Made by a program: the position numbers and the translations under genes
In this document: one piece after another, positions 1-8,035 of the stretch
How the letters are laid out: each line of letters begins with the position of its first letter
Numbering within the stretch: the first letter of the stretch is position 1
NCBI GenBank assembly: GCA_963663605.2
Contig: CAXXVF010000002.1
Span: 186,001-250,000, forward strand
Origin: Sporobacter sp963663605
GTDB lineage: Bacteria > Bacillota > Clostridia > Oscillospirales > Oscillospiraceae
DNA: 64,000 bases
Reading direction: 5' to 3'
Notes under the pieces: model-generated
Told to the model about the DNA's origin: nothing
What the model saw: the letters and a program-made list of their open reading frames with translations, nothing else
The model's database searches: none

Positions 1-423
1 GATAAGAAAGTGGATGTTTTGCAGGCAGGCCGGGGAGCCCGTTTCCATATCCTCGTCGCTGCGGATGCTGATGACCGCACGGCGGGTATCCGGGTTTCTC
101 TTGAGTTCTTCAATGACCCAGGGGATCTGGTTTTCCATACGCAGATGGTATGTGTATTCCCATTTACCGCGCGCGACCTCAAAATCCAGGATGCCGTCGA
201 GCATTTCCTGCCGGTACTGCTCAAGCGAGCGGGGATCGCCGATGAACAGCTTGCTGATCATCGGTTCGGAAAGCGGCTCGCGTACGTGTATCGTCATGGA
301 GGCTTCCTTCTGATTGGTGCCGTAGTCGGGGCAGGGGAGTTCGATATTGTTTTCGTGCAGCATTAAAAGCGCTTTGTGATAAGCGTCCGGCAGGGTCGAA
401 CCGGTTGCGAATAATTCAAACAT
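1..423 (-). CDS. thyA: Thymidylate synthase, 3' end cut by window edge
   Basis: Converts dUMP to dTMP in the cytoplasm using methylene-tetrahydrofolate. Reading the complement from the ATG at 421-423 gives MFELFATGSTLPDAYHKAL and continues without a stop to base 1 (141 codons visible). The segment RRAVISIRSDEDMETGSPAC and the following CLQ match the region around the catalytic cysteine (P-x-C-L-Q) of ThyA enzymes. The start codon overlaps the stop of the upstream dihydrofolate reductase gene (ATGA), with GGAGG just upstream, so the two are probably translationally coupled. This pairing is biochemically sensible because ThyA makes the dihydrofolate that DHFR reduces. The C-terminal part lies outside the window. 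Confidence 0.88.
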   Translation of the reverse strand, partial: MFELFATGSTLPDAYHKALLMLHENNIELPCPDYGTNQKEASMTIHVREPLSEPMISKLFIGDPRSLEQYRQEMLDGILDFEVARGKWEYTYHLRMENQIPWVIEELKRNPDTRRAVISIRSDEDMETGSPACLQNIHFLI

Positions 424-941
424 CAGTTACCTCCGTTTTTATATATAAGTGGGTTGCTGTTCTTATATCTGAGAAAAGAATACCGGATGCCGTTGTATTC
501 TTTGACCGTGCCGTCCTGTTCCGGAAACCAGTCGTCCGATTCGTCGAGATTCGGGAAAAAAACGTCCGACTCGGGCGCGGCGTCAAGCTTAGTGATATAC
601 GCATACGTGCAGTAGGGGAGAAGCATTTTAAAAACGCTGTCCCCGCCGATGACGAAAACCTTGTTCGGCGGCAGATCCTCTATCAGTTTAAATAAATCGT
701 CCAGAGAACGCGCTACGGTCGCACCGTCGATTTTCAAGTCCGCGTTTCTGGACAGGACGATATTGTTCCGGCCGGGCAGGGGCTGCCCTCCGGGGAAATC
801 CAGAAGCGTCCGGCGGCCGACGATGACGGTTGAGCCGTCGGTAAGTTCGCGGAAGTGACGGCGGTCCTCCGGGATCACCAGGGTTTGCGTGCCGCCTTTG
901 CCGATGCCCCAGTTGTTGTCTACAGCGACGATAAGATTCAT
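423..941 (-). CDS. folA: Dihydrofolate reductase
   Basis: Reduces dihydrofolate to tetrahydrofolate with NADPH. The 172-residue product has the usual DHFR length. Seen directly: the N-terminal strand MNLIVAVDNNWGIGKGG (the W-G-I-G-x-G Met20-loop region), VIVGRRTLLDFPGGQPLPGR (NADPH-binding V-G-R-x-T-x-x-x-F and P-L-P-G-R), and VFVIGGDSVFKMLLPYC (I-G-G near the cofactor phosphate). A GGAGGGG ribosome site precedes the ATG. It lies 15 bases after the Smr-domain gene and overlaps the thyA start, so the three form a likely operon. Confidence 0.93.
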   Translation of the reverse strand: MNLIVAVDNNWGIGKGGTQTLVIPEDRRHFRELTDGSTVIVGRRTLLDFPGGQPLPGRNNIVLSRNADLKIDGATVARSLDDLFKLIEDLPPNKVFVIGGDSVFKMLLPYCTYAYITKLDAAPESDVFFPNLDESDDWFPEQDGTVKEYNGIRYSFLRYKNSNPLIYKNGGN

Positions 942-956
942 ATTGTGCCCCTCCGA

Positions 957-1304
957 TCATAAAATCACAATGGTCATGCCGTTATTATGACGCTCAAGGT
1001 CGGGATCGCCCCGAAGATCGGGGCAGGATGCAAACGCATTACGCGTGGGCTCGTCGAAGATGGAAAAGTTCTCGCCCGGTATGAAGTCCCGGATGACGCC
1101 GCGGCGCTTCTGGTCGTCAAAATATTTCCTCGCGCGCACTTTGATCTTCCCGCCCGCTCCGGTCGAGCCGTAGCCGTGTATGATTTTCAGCGCCTTATAT
1201 CCGAGCTTTCTGCTGTTGTGCAGATTATAAGTAATGCGCCGGATGGCGTCGTCTGCCGTCGGCATATCGAATTTGATATTGATTTCTTTTAATGTGACCG
1301 GCAT
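957..1304 (-). CDS. Smr-domain protein (MutS2 C-terminal-like)
   Basis: A 115-residue protein that is essentially one Smr domain. The motif ALKIIHGYGSTGAGGKIK matches the H-G-x-G-x-G core seen in Smr domains, which in MutS2 and stand-alone proteins bind or nick branched nucleic acid. Here the first residues TLKEINIKFDMPTADDAI form the leading strand of the fold. No MutS2 ATPase domain is present, so it is a stand-alone Smr protein. It is the first gene of the Smr-folA-thyA run on the minus strand; the promoter should lie between it and the tRNA. The specific cellular substrate cannot be told from sequence. Confidence 0.8.
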   Translation of the reverse strand: MPVTLKEINIKFDMPTADDAIRRITYNLHNSRKLGYKALKIIHGYGSTGAGGKIKVRARKYFDDQKRRGVIRDFIPGENFSIFDEPTRNAFASCPDLRGDPDLERHNNGMTIVIL

Positions 1305-1369
1305 AATATAACACCGCCTAATTTGGTTGACATTTATATTATAATCGTGTATCTTATTTTATGCAATAC

Positions 1370-1458
1370 GGAGAGGTATCGAAGTGGTCATAACGGGGCT
1401 GACTCGAAATCAGTTTGCGAGCAATCGCACGCGGGTTCGAATCCCGCCCTCTCCGCCA
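1370..1458 (+). tRNA. tRNA-Ser (anticodon CGA)
   Basis: A complete class II tRNA with acceptor stem GGAGAGG pairing to CCTCTCC, discriminator G and an encoded CCA. The anticodon loop CTCGAAA gives anticodon CGA, reading UCG codons. A long variable arm (TTTGCGAGCAATCGCAC region) and the T-arm GCGGGTTCGAATCCCGC are present, as expected for tRNA-Ser. This gene is the probable integration target of the elements to its right, because two displaced copies of its 3' half lie at 3887-3953 and 44110-44176. Confidence 0.95.
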
Positions 1459-1494
1459 AAAGAACATGCGCCCTAAGGGGCGCATGTTCTTTTA
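1459..1494 (+). terminator. Intrinsic terminator of tRNA-Ser
   Basis: Perfect hairpin directly after the tRNA: AGAACATGCGCCC and its complement around a TAAG loop, flanked by AAAA and TTTT. Confidence 0.85.
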
Positions 1495-1654
1495 GTTGTA
1501 ACAGCCTGTCCCGATCTGCCGGGGTATTCATCGTGGGAGAACGCCTGCAGGCGGTTGATGGTTCATCTTGTCCTTGTTGATCTCGCCGGTATGAACTCCT
1601 TTATGATGTAAATGGACAAATTAACGGTTAACCTTGAGCCGTTTAGCCTTTTAT

Positions 1655-1693
1655 GAGGGGCGTGTAGCAATTTTGCTTTGCTAAACGCCCCTC
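1655..1693. repeat. Inverted repeat / hairpin, likely terminator for the BlaR1-type gene
   Basis: GAGGGGCGT... and ...CGCCCCTC form an imperfect stem about 100 bases past the end of the BlaR1-type gene. It may terminate minus-strand transcription, although no clear T-tract follows on that strand. The rest of 1495-1792 shows no gene. Confidence 0.45.
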
Positions 1694-1792
1694 TTCACAA
1701 GATATAGCACATGCAGCCTGATACAATTTACTCGTTCTGCTGCTTAGTGACAGGATCTATTTGAAAAAATGTCTCTCTGTAATAAACCGGGA

Positions 1793-3127
1793 TCAATTTG
1801 CCGGACAGACCGGGACTAATCCGCCTACCGTATATGCAATCGGATAATTGAAGTCAATGTTTGCATAAAGTTCCTCGAATCCTTCGTAGGGGTCTAAGCC
1901 GTTTGCACTGCGTTCCGCGAGTATTTCTAGGTGGGCATCCAGTTCCTCTTGTGTATCAAAGTACAGAACCTGATTATTCCCCAATTCCACACTATTCTGT
2001 GGCGCGTTCATAATGCTATTGCCCTGTGTTTGTGAATCTTCGGACCTGCCTGCGCCGCGTTCATCATCATATGCCACCCAATTTACCGCACCGTCTGGTA
2101 CACATTTGTCCGGGCCATATTCTGCGGCTAAAGCAGCGACGGAAGTGCCGATGCATGCGATTGCTACAATTGCAACAACAGCAAAAACCATAATATGCTT
2201 CTTCATTTTTTTAATATTTAATAACATGGTTAATCTCCTTTCGATGTGCTTCTTGCTCGAACAAAATGCAGAACAAAAAGCCGTGTTTATGCCGGAGTGG
2301 TTATCCAGTGTGTTCAAAATGGCTTCGCCATAAATGATTCTTTCCGCATGGGACATTTTAGATGCCAACGCCTCGTCGCAGGACAATTCTCCCCATATGC
2401 TTATATACTTACAGAGAACATGGGCAAAGGGATTAAACCAATTTAGCGTTTCCGTAGTCAGGGCGAGCATTTTTACCCATAAATCCTTGCGTTTAAGGTG
2501 CATTAGCTCATGAGTCAAGACGAGTTTCAGGTCAATTTCCCGCATGTTTGAGGTTGGCAGCAATATCATTGGGCTGCGCAACCCTACAAGCATAGGGCTT
2601 GTGATATTTGAGTTGAGCATAAGTGTTACATCACCACGAATACCTAACGCGGCTTTGCATGAGGAAAGCAGGGCGACGGCAGTATCGTCTGGTACGGGGA
2701 AACTGACTGCCCGGAGCTGTGTCGAAAATCTGCGGTAGCAATAAAAATGCCACCCGGCAAAAACCAGAACCCCTACAAACCAAACTAACAAAAGGGCTTG
2801 CATCAACTCAACCGCCAAATGATTCTTCATCAAGGTATCCATTGCATCTGCAAAGCCGTTTGACGATAGTGCTGGCATCGCTTCCCGGATGATGGACGGC
2901 TCAGCAGGATAGCTTCCCATGACAGGCTGAGCCAAAGAAAACACTTTGACAAGGCGGAAAACAGGCAGGAGGAAAAAAGCAATTGCCATTTTCCCAATTC
3001 CGTATTGCCACTTGGCAGGGAAGATTTTTGCCGTTACAGGCCGAAGCAATAGCATCAACCCGACAACCACGCTTCCCGCAATAGACATGGCAAAAAGATT
3101 TGAAAATAGATTACCCATTCTGCTCAC
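1793..3127 (-). CDS. M56-family BlaR1-like sensor metallopeptidase
   Basis: A 444-residue membrane protein. Seen directly: N-terminal hydrophobic segments (residues about 10-30, 40-60, 105-125), then a cytoplasmic zinc-protease region with HELMHLKRKD (H-E-x-x-H) and downstream ELSCDEA, and a single C-terminal membrane segment (HIMVFAVVAIVAIACIGTSVAA) followed by an extracytoplasmic tail. The family (BlaR1/MecR1, peptidase M56) senses an external signal and cleaves a cognate BlaI-type repressor. The tail is short and does not look like the penicillin-binding sensor of true BlaR1, so the signal need not be a beta-lactam. The start overlaps the end of the BlaI-like gene by about 17 bases, so both are one operon. 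No beta-lactamase gene is adjacent. Confidence 0.85.
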   Translation of the reverse strand: MSRMGNLFSNLFAMSIAGSVVVGLMLLLRPVTAKIFPAKWQYGIGKMAIAFFLLPVFRLVKVFSLAQPVMGSYPAEPSIIREAMPALSSNGFADAMDTLMKNHLAVELMQALLLVWFVGVLVFAGWHFYCYRRFSTQLRAVSFPVPDDTAVALLSSCKAALGIRGDVTLMLNSNITSPMLVGLRSPMILLPTSNMREIDLKLVLTHELMHLKRKDLWVKMLALTTETLNWFNPFAHVLCKYISIWGELSCDEALASKMSHAERIIYGEAILNTLDNHSGINTAFCSAFCSSKKHIERRLTMLLNIKKMKKHIMVFAVVAIVAIACIGTSVAALAAEYGPDKCVPDGAVNWVAYDDERGAGRSEDSQTQGNSIMNAPQNSVELGNNQVLYFDTQEELDAHLEILAERSANGLDPYEGFEELYANIDFNYPIAYTVGGLVPVCPAN

Positions 3128-3506
3128 CTGCCTTTTCAGAGAACCAGCGCCTTAGTTCGATCATTTCATCTTTTGTCAGTTTTTTGCCGTCATAGAGCGT
3201 TGTCAGAAAATTTTTAACCGAACCCTCATACAGCGTTTCCAGTAAGTTCTTTGCTTCTTGGCTCTGATATTCCTCCGGCGACATGCCCGGCTTGTAGATG
3301 TTCGCCCGGCCTTGCTTAATGAATGTAAGGACACCCTTTTCAACCAGCCTTGCCAGAAAGGTTGCGATAGTCTGCCCCTTCCATTCCTTACCCTTTTCCC
3401 GAGCAAAAATGTCCAGCAGTTCGCCGGATGTCATAGGATGATCGGAAGCCCAGATAATCTGCATCACTTCCATTTCTGTTTCTGATAATTTTTGAAAATT
3501 GGCCAT
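3111..3506 (-). CDS. BlaI/MecI/CopY-family transcriptional repressor
   Basis: A winged-helix repressor of about 131 residues. The N-terminal LSETEMEVMQIIWASDHPMT and TIATFLARLVEKGVL match the BlaI/MecI family DNA-binding domain, and the C-terminal KNFLTTLYDGKKLTKDEMIE matches its dimerisation helices. I start it at ATG 3504-3506, preceded by GGAAGG, rather than the in-frame GTG three codons upstream. Two dyads of the TACA/TGTA type lie just upstream (3549-3592), consistent with autoregulation. It is expected to be inactivated by proteolysis through the M56 protein encoded next to it. Confidence 0.88.
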   Translation of the reverse strand: MANFQKLSETEMEVMQIIWASDHPMTSGELLDIFAREKGKEWKGQTIATFLARLVEKGVLTFIKQGRANIYKPGMSPEEYQSQEAKNLLETLYEGSVKNFLTTLYDGKKLTKDEMIELRRWFSEKAGEQNG

Positions 3507-3548
3507 GGTGTACACCTTCCGTTTATTGTCGCACGTCTGCGGCTAAAT

Positions 3549-3592
3549 CACTACAATGTTGTAGTGTAATCATCATACTACAACGGCGTAGT
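3549..3592. promoter_or_regulatory. Tandem BlaI-type operators
   Basis: Two palindromes lie 40-90 bases upstream of the repressor gene: CACTACAATGTTGTAGTG (3549-3566, perfect) and ACTACAACGGCGTAGT (3577-3592). Both have the TACA-N-TGTA character of BlaI/MecI operators. Confidence 0.75.
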
Positions 3593-3724
3593 GATGTCAA
3601 TAGGTGTTTATGTTAAATTTATATAACGAGGTTCGCCGACTGTTATAGCATGGAAAACCACTCTAAAATATACCACTTCTTATAGCTTTTGTCGGGTGAT
3701 ATAGGATGATATCATAATGTAGAT

Positions 3725-3753
3725 TGATGCCCGTGGTGCCCAAATGATGCCCG
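3725..3753. repeat. Three close RTGCCC repeats near the attachment site
   Basis: TGATGCCCG, TGGTGCCC and TGATGCCCGG occur within 29 bases, about 135 bases before the displaced tRNA 3' half. Similar ATGCCC motifs occur near the other end of the island (43893-43998 and at the tRNA repeat). They may be integrase arm-binding sites. The surrounding stretch 3593-3886 shows no gene. Confidence 0.3.
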
Positions 3754-3886
3754 GTTTTCAAAAAAGAGCTTGTATATCGGTTATTGAAACTTATAAAAAG
3801 ATACGCAGGAGAGCACTGTAAACACAACCTTTACGATGTTAACCTATAAAAACCTATAAGAAAAAAATCGGCCATTTCAACCCTGA

Positions 3887-3953
3887 AATGCCCCTCGAAA
3901 TCAGTTTGCGCGCAAGCGCACGTGGGTTCGAATCCCACCCTCTCCGCCAAAAA
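3887..3953 (+). repeat. Displaced 3' half of tRNA-Ser (attachment-site repeat, copy 1)
   Basis: AATGCCCCTCGAAATCAG and the following bases to CCGCCAAAAA are identical over 67 bp to 44110-44176. From CTCGAAATCAG onward the sequence equals the 3' half of tRNA-Ser at 1370-1458 except for four bases. The 5' half of the tRNA is absent, so it is not a functional tRNA gene. This is the classic signature of tRNA-targeted integration. Confidence 0.85.
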
Positions 3954-3958
3954 GTGCT

Positions 3959-4003
3959 AATAGTGCTAAAAAGTCCGATATTATCGGACTTTTTAGCACT
4001 ATT
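3959..4003. terminator. Perfect 22-bp inverted repeat after the tRNA fragment
   Basis: AATAGTGCTAAAAAGTCCGATA and its exact complement are separated by a single T. It resembles a bidirectional terminator sitting where the tRNA terminator would be. It could also end leftward transcription from the sufB operon. Confidence 0.7.
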
Positions 4004-4255
4004 ATACGTAAATTGACATGCAATTTGTTTCTGTTTTCTCATATTCCGAGACAGCGCTCAGACACCTCGTCATCATAGAGGCTGCGGTGAAGGGCATAGA
4101 TGAAGCAAAACAAACGTGTTTTGATTCTGACAAAAAGCAGACTCAGGACACGTTTTTGCAACCATACAGCAGCTTGGACTCTCGGCTTTGCGTCCCTGCC
4201 TTTCGGCAAGTTTGCCCAATATTATATTTTTCGTATTCCTAATTACACGTTAGCG

Positions 4256-5449
4256 TTAACCTTCTCCGTGTCCGGCAACATCGACAATTTCAGCTATTTG
4301 CGTATCAAGCTCCGTGCCAAGTCCCTCAATGTCTGCGCCTAAGAAGCCCCGGATAAGCATAGAGATTGCATCCTGTTCTTCCATGCCGTGGGACATTAGG
4401 TATTCCACCTGCTCAGGCGCGATCTTGCCTAAGCTTGCCTCGTGACTCATCCTTGCATCGGGATGATGCGATCTAAGACCCGGCACCGATTCTATGAACC
4501 CACTGCCTGCAGTATCAAGAAGCATTCCCGCGCAGTCCACGTGGGCTTTGCAGGGAGCGTTGCCGATAAGCAGCCCGCCCTGATGCATGATTCCGCCGGT
4601 GCATACGGCGCGGTGCAAAAGCTCGGCGCTTGTATCCTCTGCGTTGAGATATACGTTTCCTGCGGTGTCAATTACGGAACCCGGCGTACCCAGAACTACG
4701 GTAAGATATTTTGCGGACGCCCCCTTGCCGTTGAGGTAGGTCTGCGGATCGCACTTTACCTGTTTTGCGGCCCGAAGTGAGATATAGTTGCTTTCATACC
4801 GCCCGTTTTCTTCCACAACAGCGCCGGTACGGGAAGCGACTGTTACCTCAGGCCCCCACGAATGGACCATAGTGCTGACGAGCTTTGCGTTTTTACCGAT
4901 ATAGTATTCTTCCACCGCAAGGTGCAGCCCTTCACTGACGCTGTGCTCCGATACACAGCCGGTAATGAGTTCCAGATTTGATCCCTCTTCCAGGATCACG
5001 ATATTATGAACCGCCTGCGTGAGGTTGTTACTAACCATATACATTGCCGTCTGGCATGGGAGGGTTACTTTCGCGCCCTTTTTGACATGAATGAAAAAAC
5101 CAAGCTGCATTTCCCGGGCAGCGCATTTTTCGGTCACTTCATCAAAATCACTCGGAAGCGCCCTGAAAGCGTATTCTTTACCCAGCCAATCGTAGCGATT
5201 GAGTGCCGTGGAGATGGAAAGCAATTCAAAGTTCTGACTGTTGTTTACCGTGCACACCGGTTGTTGGTCACGTACAATCATCGTAGCGGAACGATTTTCG
5301 CTGCCAAGCACAACACCCACATCGGCCAGCGCATTTTTATCATTCATCCCGATTTGCTCAGGAGGAATCAGATTTTGTGAAGGCTTTTCATTAAGTGTGA
5401 AATCCGGGATACCGTCCCCATGTTTGTTTTTTTTATTAAAGGAACGCAT
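4256..5449 (-). CDS. sufB: SufB/SufD-family Fe-S assembly scaffold (minimal SufCB type)
   Basis: A protein of about 397 residues of the SufB/SufD beta-helix family, the scaffold that pairs with the SufC ATPase for [Fe-S] cluster assembly. Seen directly: the C-terminal segment HVDCAGMLLDTAGSGFIESV, then SHHPDARMSHEASLGKIAPE and YLMSHGMEEQDAISMLIRGF, all typical of the SufB core. There is only one SufB/D-type gene, and no SufD, SufS or SufU nearby, so this is the reduced two-gene form known from archaea and some anaerobes. I start it at ATG 5447-5449, six bases after GAGGTG; a longer in-frame opening overlaps sufC. It is last in the leftward operon. Confidence 0.85.
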   Translation of the reverse strand: MRSFNKKNKHGDGIPDFTLNEKPSQNLIPPEQIGMNDKNALADVGVVLGSENRSATMIVRDQQPVCTVNNSQNFELLSISTALNRYDWLGKEYAFRALPSDFDEVTEKCAAREMQLGFFIHVKKGAKVTLPCQTAMYMVSNNLTQAVHNIVILEEGSNLELITGCVSEHSVSEGLHLAVEEYYIGKNAKLVSTMVHSWGPEVTVASRTGAVVEENGRYESNYISLRAAKQVKCDPQTYLNGKGASAKYLTVVLGTPGSVIDTAGNVYLNAEDTSAELLHRAVCTGGIMHQGGLLIGNAPCKAHVDCAGMLLDTAGSGFIESVPGLRSHHPDARMSHEASLGKIAPEQVEYLMSHGMEEQDAISMLIRGFLGADIEGLGTELDTQIAEIVDVAGHGEG

Positions 5450-5454
5450 CAGAT

Positions 5455-6216
5455 TCACCTCATTCCCATGCAGCGTACACATTCCTCATAGCCGTATCTG
5501 CCAATGCTTTCCAACACCATTACCGGATTTCCTGAGCAGCCGATACAGCCGCCGTGCATGATATGTGCTTTGTCTATATTCAGATTTTTCAGAATGTTGC
5601 CGCTGTGCGTAATGATGAGTCCCGCATTTCTTTTTACCGGACGCTGTTCATCAGGAGATAATAGTTTGTTGATCAATTCGCCCACCAATGCCAACGCTTC
5701 GATATCGACGCCTGAGTCCGGCTCGTCCATCATGGAAAACGCGGGCGACATTGCCAGAAGCTGCAGCAGCTCGGCGCACTTGATTTCTCCGCCGGAGAGT
5801 CCGTCGTTGATACTGCGGTCCAAAAAAGGTTCCATCTGCGCGGTTTTTGCAAGAACGGCCAGGTTTTCCTCCGGGTTTTGCTTATTACGCAGCGTGTATG
5901 CCAGAATACTTCGCAGTTTTACGCCGTCTATCGTAGGCGGACGCTGCTGAGCGATGGCAATACCGAGCCGTGCGCGTTCGCAAATGTCCAGATTCGTGAT
6001 ATCCCGACCCATAAACAGGATCTGTCCCTGTGTTACTTCGTAACCGGAAAAACCCATAATGGTCATCATAAGCGAGGTCTTGCCGCTTCCGTTCTGACCT
6101 AAAAGAGCGTGCACTTCACCCGCCGGAATGGTTAGGTTCAAATTTCTAATCAGCGCTTTTCCGTTTACCTTTACGTAAAGGTCCTTTATCTCCAATATGT
6201 TACAGTTGTGTACCAT
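5455..6216 (-). CDS. sufC: SufC-like ABC ATPase with cysteine-rich C-terminus
   Basis: A 253-residue soluble ABC ATPase that energises the SufB scaffold. Seen directly: Walker A GQNGSGKTS (about residue 40), signature LSGGE (about 140), Walker B MMDEPDSGVD with the SufC-like D-S-G-x-D, and the switch histidine ITHSG. Unusually, the last 40 residues carry two cysteine pairs (GGCIGCSG and ECVRCMG) that could bind a metal or cluster; I do not know this from ordinary SufC. It is followed directly by sufB and preceded by an ABC transporter gene on the same strand. Confidence 0.87.
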   Translation of the reverse strand: MVHNCNILEIKDLYVKVNGKALIRNLNLTIPAGEVHALLGQNGSGKTSLMMTIMGFSGYEVTQGQILFMGRDITNLDICERARLGIAIAQQRPPTIDGVKLRSILAYTLRNKQNPEENLAVLAKTAQMEPFLDRSINDGLSGGEIKCAELLQLLAMSPAFSMMDEPDSGVDIEALALVGELINKLLSPDEQRPVKRNAGLIITHSGNILKNLNIDKAHIMHGGCIGCSGNPVMVLESIGRYGYEECVRCMGMR

Positions 6217-6279
6217 TTTCCTCTAGCTTTTCTCTCCTGTTTTAGTTGTCCTTCAATGCAGAAATAATAATTCTACGTA

Positions 6280-8031
6280 CTAATTGTCTATGGCTCTCAT
6301 TTTCCATCCTTTGGCCTTCTGTTGCTCATTCCATAAATGGGAATAAAGGCCGTTTGCTTTAATCAGCTCGTCGTGCGTTCCACGTTCTGATATGCATCCT
6401 TTATCCAGAACCAGGATCTGATCAGCGTTTGTAATGGATTTAAATTGATGCGCAATAACAATGACTGTTTTTTCTCTGACCAGGTTTTCAAAACCCTTTT
6501 GAATTTCCGCTTCATTTTCAGGGTCAAGGGATGCCGTCGCCTCATCAAGAATCACAATGGGGGCATCCTTGAGGATTGCCCGAGCAATGGAAATCCTCTG
6601 CTTTTCCCCGCCGGAAAGCGAGTTGCCACCCTCGCTCACAAGTGTATCGTAACCGTCCGGGAGAGCCTCGATAAACCCGTCGCAGCAGGCAAGTTTTGCC
6701 GCTCCTTTAATCTCCTCCAGGCCTGCTCCTTTTCTGCCGACACCGATGTTGTTGGCAATGGTGTCATTAAAAAGGTAGACATCCTGAAAAACCATTGAAA
6801 GCTTGGTAAGCAATTTGTCCGGGTCCATCTCAGTCACCGGAATATCGCCTATCCGCACCTCACCCGATTGCGCATCCCAGAAGCGTGCAATAAGATTGGT
6901 CATCGTTGTTTTCCCTGAGCCGGACATACCTACCAGAGCCGTCATGGATTTCTCGGGTATATCGCAGCTGATTCCGTTCAGGACATTGCTGTCGCGATAA
7001 CCGAAGCTGACATCCGTAAACGCAACATTGTTTTTCTCAGGAGGCTTTTTCAGTTCACTGTAATGCGGTTCCTCCGCCTCAAATATCTCGCCGATACGCT
7101 TTATGGAAAGGGCGTTATACCGAATTTCCACAAGCTGCGGTCCCAGAGATTTTACCGATTCAAAAAGGAAATAACCAATAACCGCAAAGGAAAACAGCCC
7201 CTGAATATGCATGCTGCCGGCCACGCACATTTTTACCGCCGCAAACAGCATTACTAAATATCCTGCATCGAGAAAGAAAAGAAAAACCTGTATGGGAATC
7301 GCCGTCCAGACTTCGGTCCGAAAGCTGATTTGCTTAAGGCGAAGCATGGCGTCATTCATCGTTTTAAAGCGATCTCCGGTCAGATTATATGACTTCAGGA
7401 GCTTGACGGTTTTAAAATACTCAATAATACGCGAAGACGTTTCAACCACCGTCTTGATATGCTTACGTCCAAGAATACCGACCGTTTTCCGCGCTATAAA
7501 CAGGAATATACCCGCGATAACAACGAACGACAGTACGATTCCGGCCAAACCAGCATTGATTGTCGCCAGAAAAATAATCAGTATTACCGGCGAGATCACT
7601 GCCGTAGTCATATCGGGCAGAATGCGGGCCATAATCGTTTCCGTTTTTTGAACATCGCTTAACAGCCGAGAGGCCACATCCCCGGGGTCGTTTTGTTTAA
7701 AGAAGCTTAAAGACAGCCTCCTGAGCTTGTCTCCCATAGCAAGCCTCAACTCGGAAGAAATTGAGTACGCCTCGACATAGGTTTTCGTCTGGCTCCACAT
7801 TGAAAGCAGGATGTAAAGCACAAAGGTTCCGATATACCACAAGCAATATCGCCATAACACCACGGAGTTTATCTGCTCTCCCATGAGTACGGGTGCTGTA
7901 AGCTGCATCACTATCAGGTAGAGGAAAATATAGAAAACACCGGGAAGTATATTTGATGCAAGGTTAACGCCGAAAACGGCGGCAAGCCTTTTTGAGTTTT
8001 CATGAAAAAAGCTCCATTTATTTTTTTTCAT
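6280..8031 (-). CDS. ABC transporter, fused permease-ATPase (half 2)
   Basis: A 583-residue half-transporter with an exporter-type fold: about six membrane segments in residues 15-300, then a nucleotide-binding domain with Walker A GMSGSGKTT, Q-loop VFQDVYLF, signature SLSGGEKQR and Walker B PIVILDEATASLD. It follows its partner with only four bases between them, so they should form a heterodimer. The family includes drug and lipid exporters but also the siderophore importers IrtAB/YbtPQ. Location between a DtxR-type metalloregulator and sufCB favours a metal- or siderophore-related cargo. The direction and substrate are inference. Confidence 0.85.
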   Translation of the reverse strand: MKKNKWSFFHENSKRLAAVFGVNLASNILPGVFYIFLYLIVMQLTAPVLMGEQINSVVLWRYCLWYIGTFVLYILLSMWSQTKTYVEAYSISSELRLAMGDKLRRLSLSFFKQNDPGDVASRLLSDVQKTETIMARILPDMTTAVISPVILIIFLATINAGLAGIVLSFVVIAGIFLFIARKTVGILGRKHIKTVVETSSRIIEYFKTVKLLKSYNLTGDRFKTMNDAMLRLKQISFRTEVWTAIPIQVFLFFLDAGYLVMLFAAVKMCVAGSMHIQGLFSFAVIGYFLFESVKSLGPQLVEIRYNALSIKRIGEIFEAEEPHYSELKKPPEKNNVAFTDVSFGYRDSNVLNGISCDIPEKSMTALVGMSGSGKTTMTNLIARFWDAQSGEVRIGDIPVTEMDPDKLLTKLSMVFQDVYLFNDTIANNIGVGRKGAGLEEIKGAAKLACCDGFIEALPDGYDTLVSEGGNSLSGGEKQRISIARAILKDAPIVILDEATASLDPENEAEIQKGFENLVREKTVIVIAHQFKSITNADQILVLDKGCISERGTHDELIKANGLYSHLWNEQQKAKGWKMRAIDN

Positions 8032-8035
8032 TTGC

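Larger units (their letters stand above)
1459..3953. mobile_element. Small insertion between tRNA-Ser and its first displaced 3' half
   Basis: This 2.5-kb segment lies between the intact tRNA-Ser and a truncated copy of its 3' half, the arrangement left when an element integrates into a tRNA gene. It carries only a BlaI/BlaR1-type pair; no integrase gene was found in it. It could be a remnant of a larger element, or the left end of one composite island with the 40-kb segment that follows. The boundary assignment is inference from the repeats. Confidence 0.4.

Noticed and set aside
1..366. Plus-strand open frames at the left edge
   Set aside because: Antisense to thyA, whose minus-strand reading has the conserved active-site region.
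3854..4042. Small minus-strand open frame containing RRGWDSNPRALARKL
   Set aside because: This peptide is the familiar spurious translation of a tRNA 3' half on its antisense strand.
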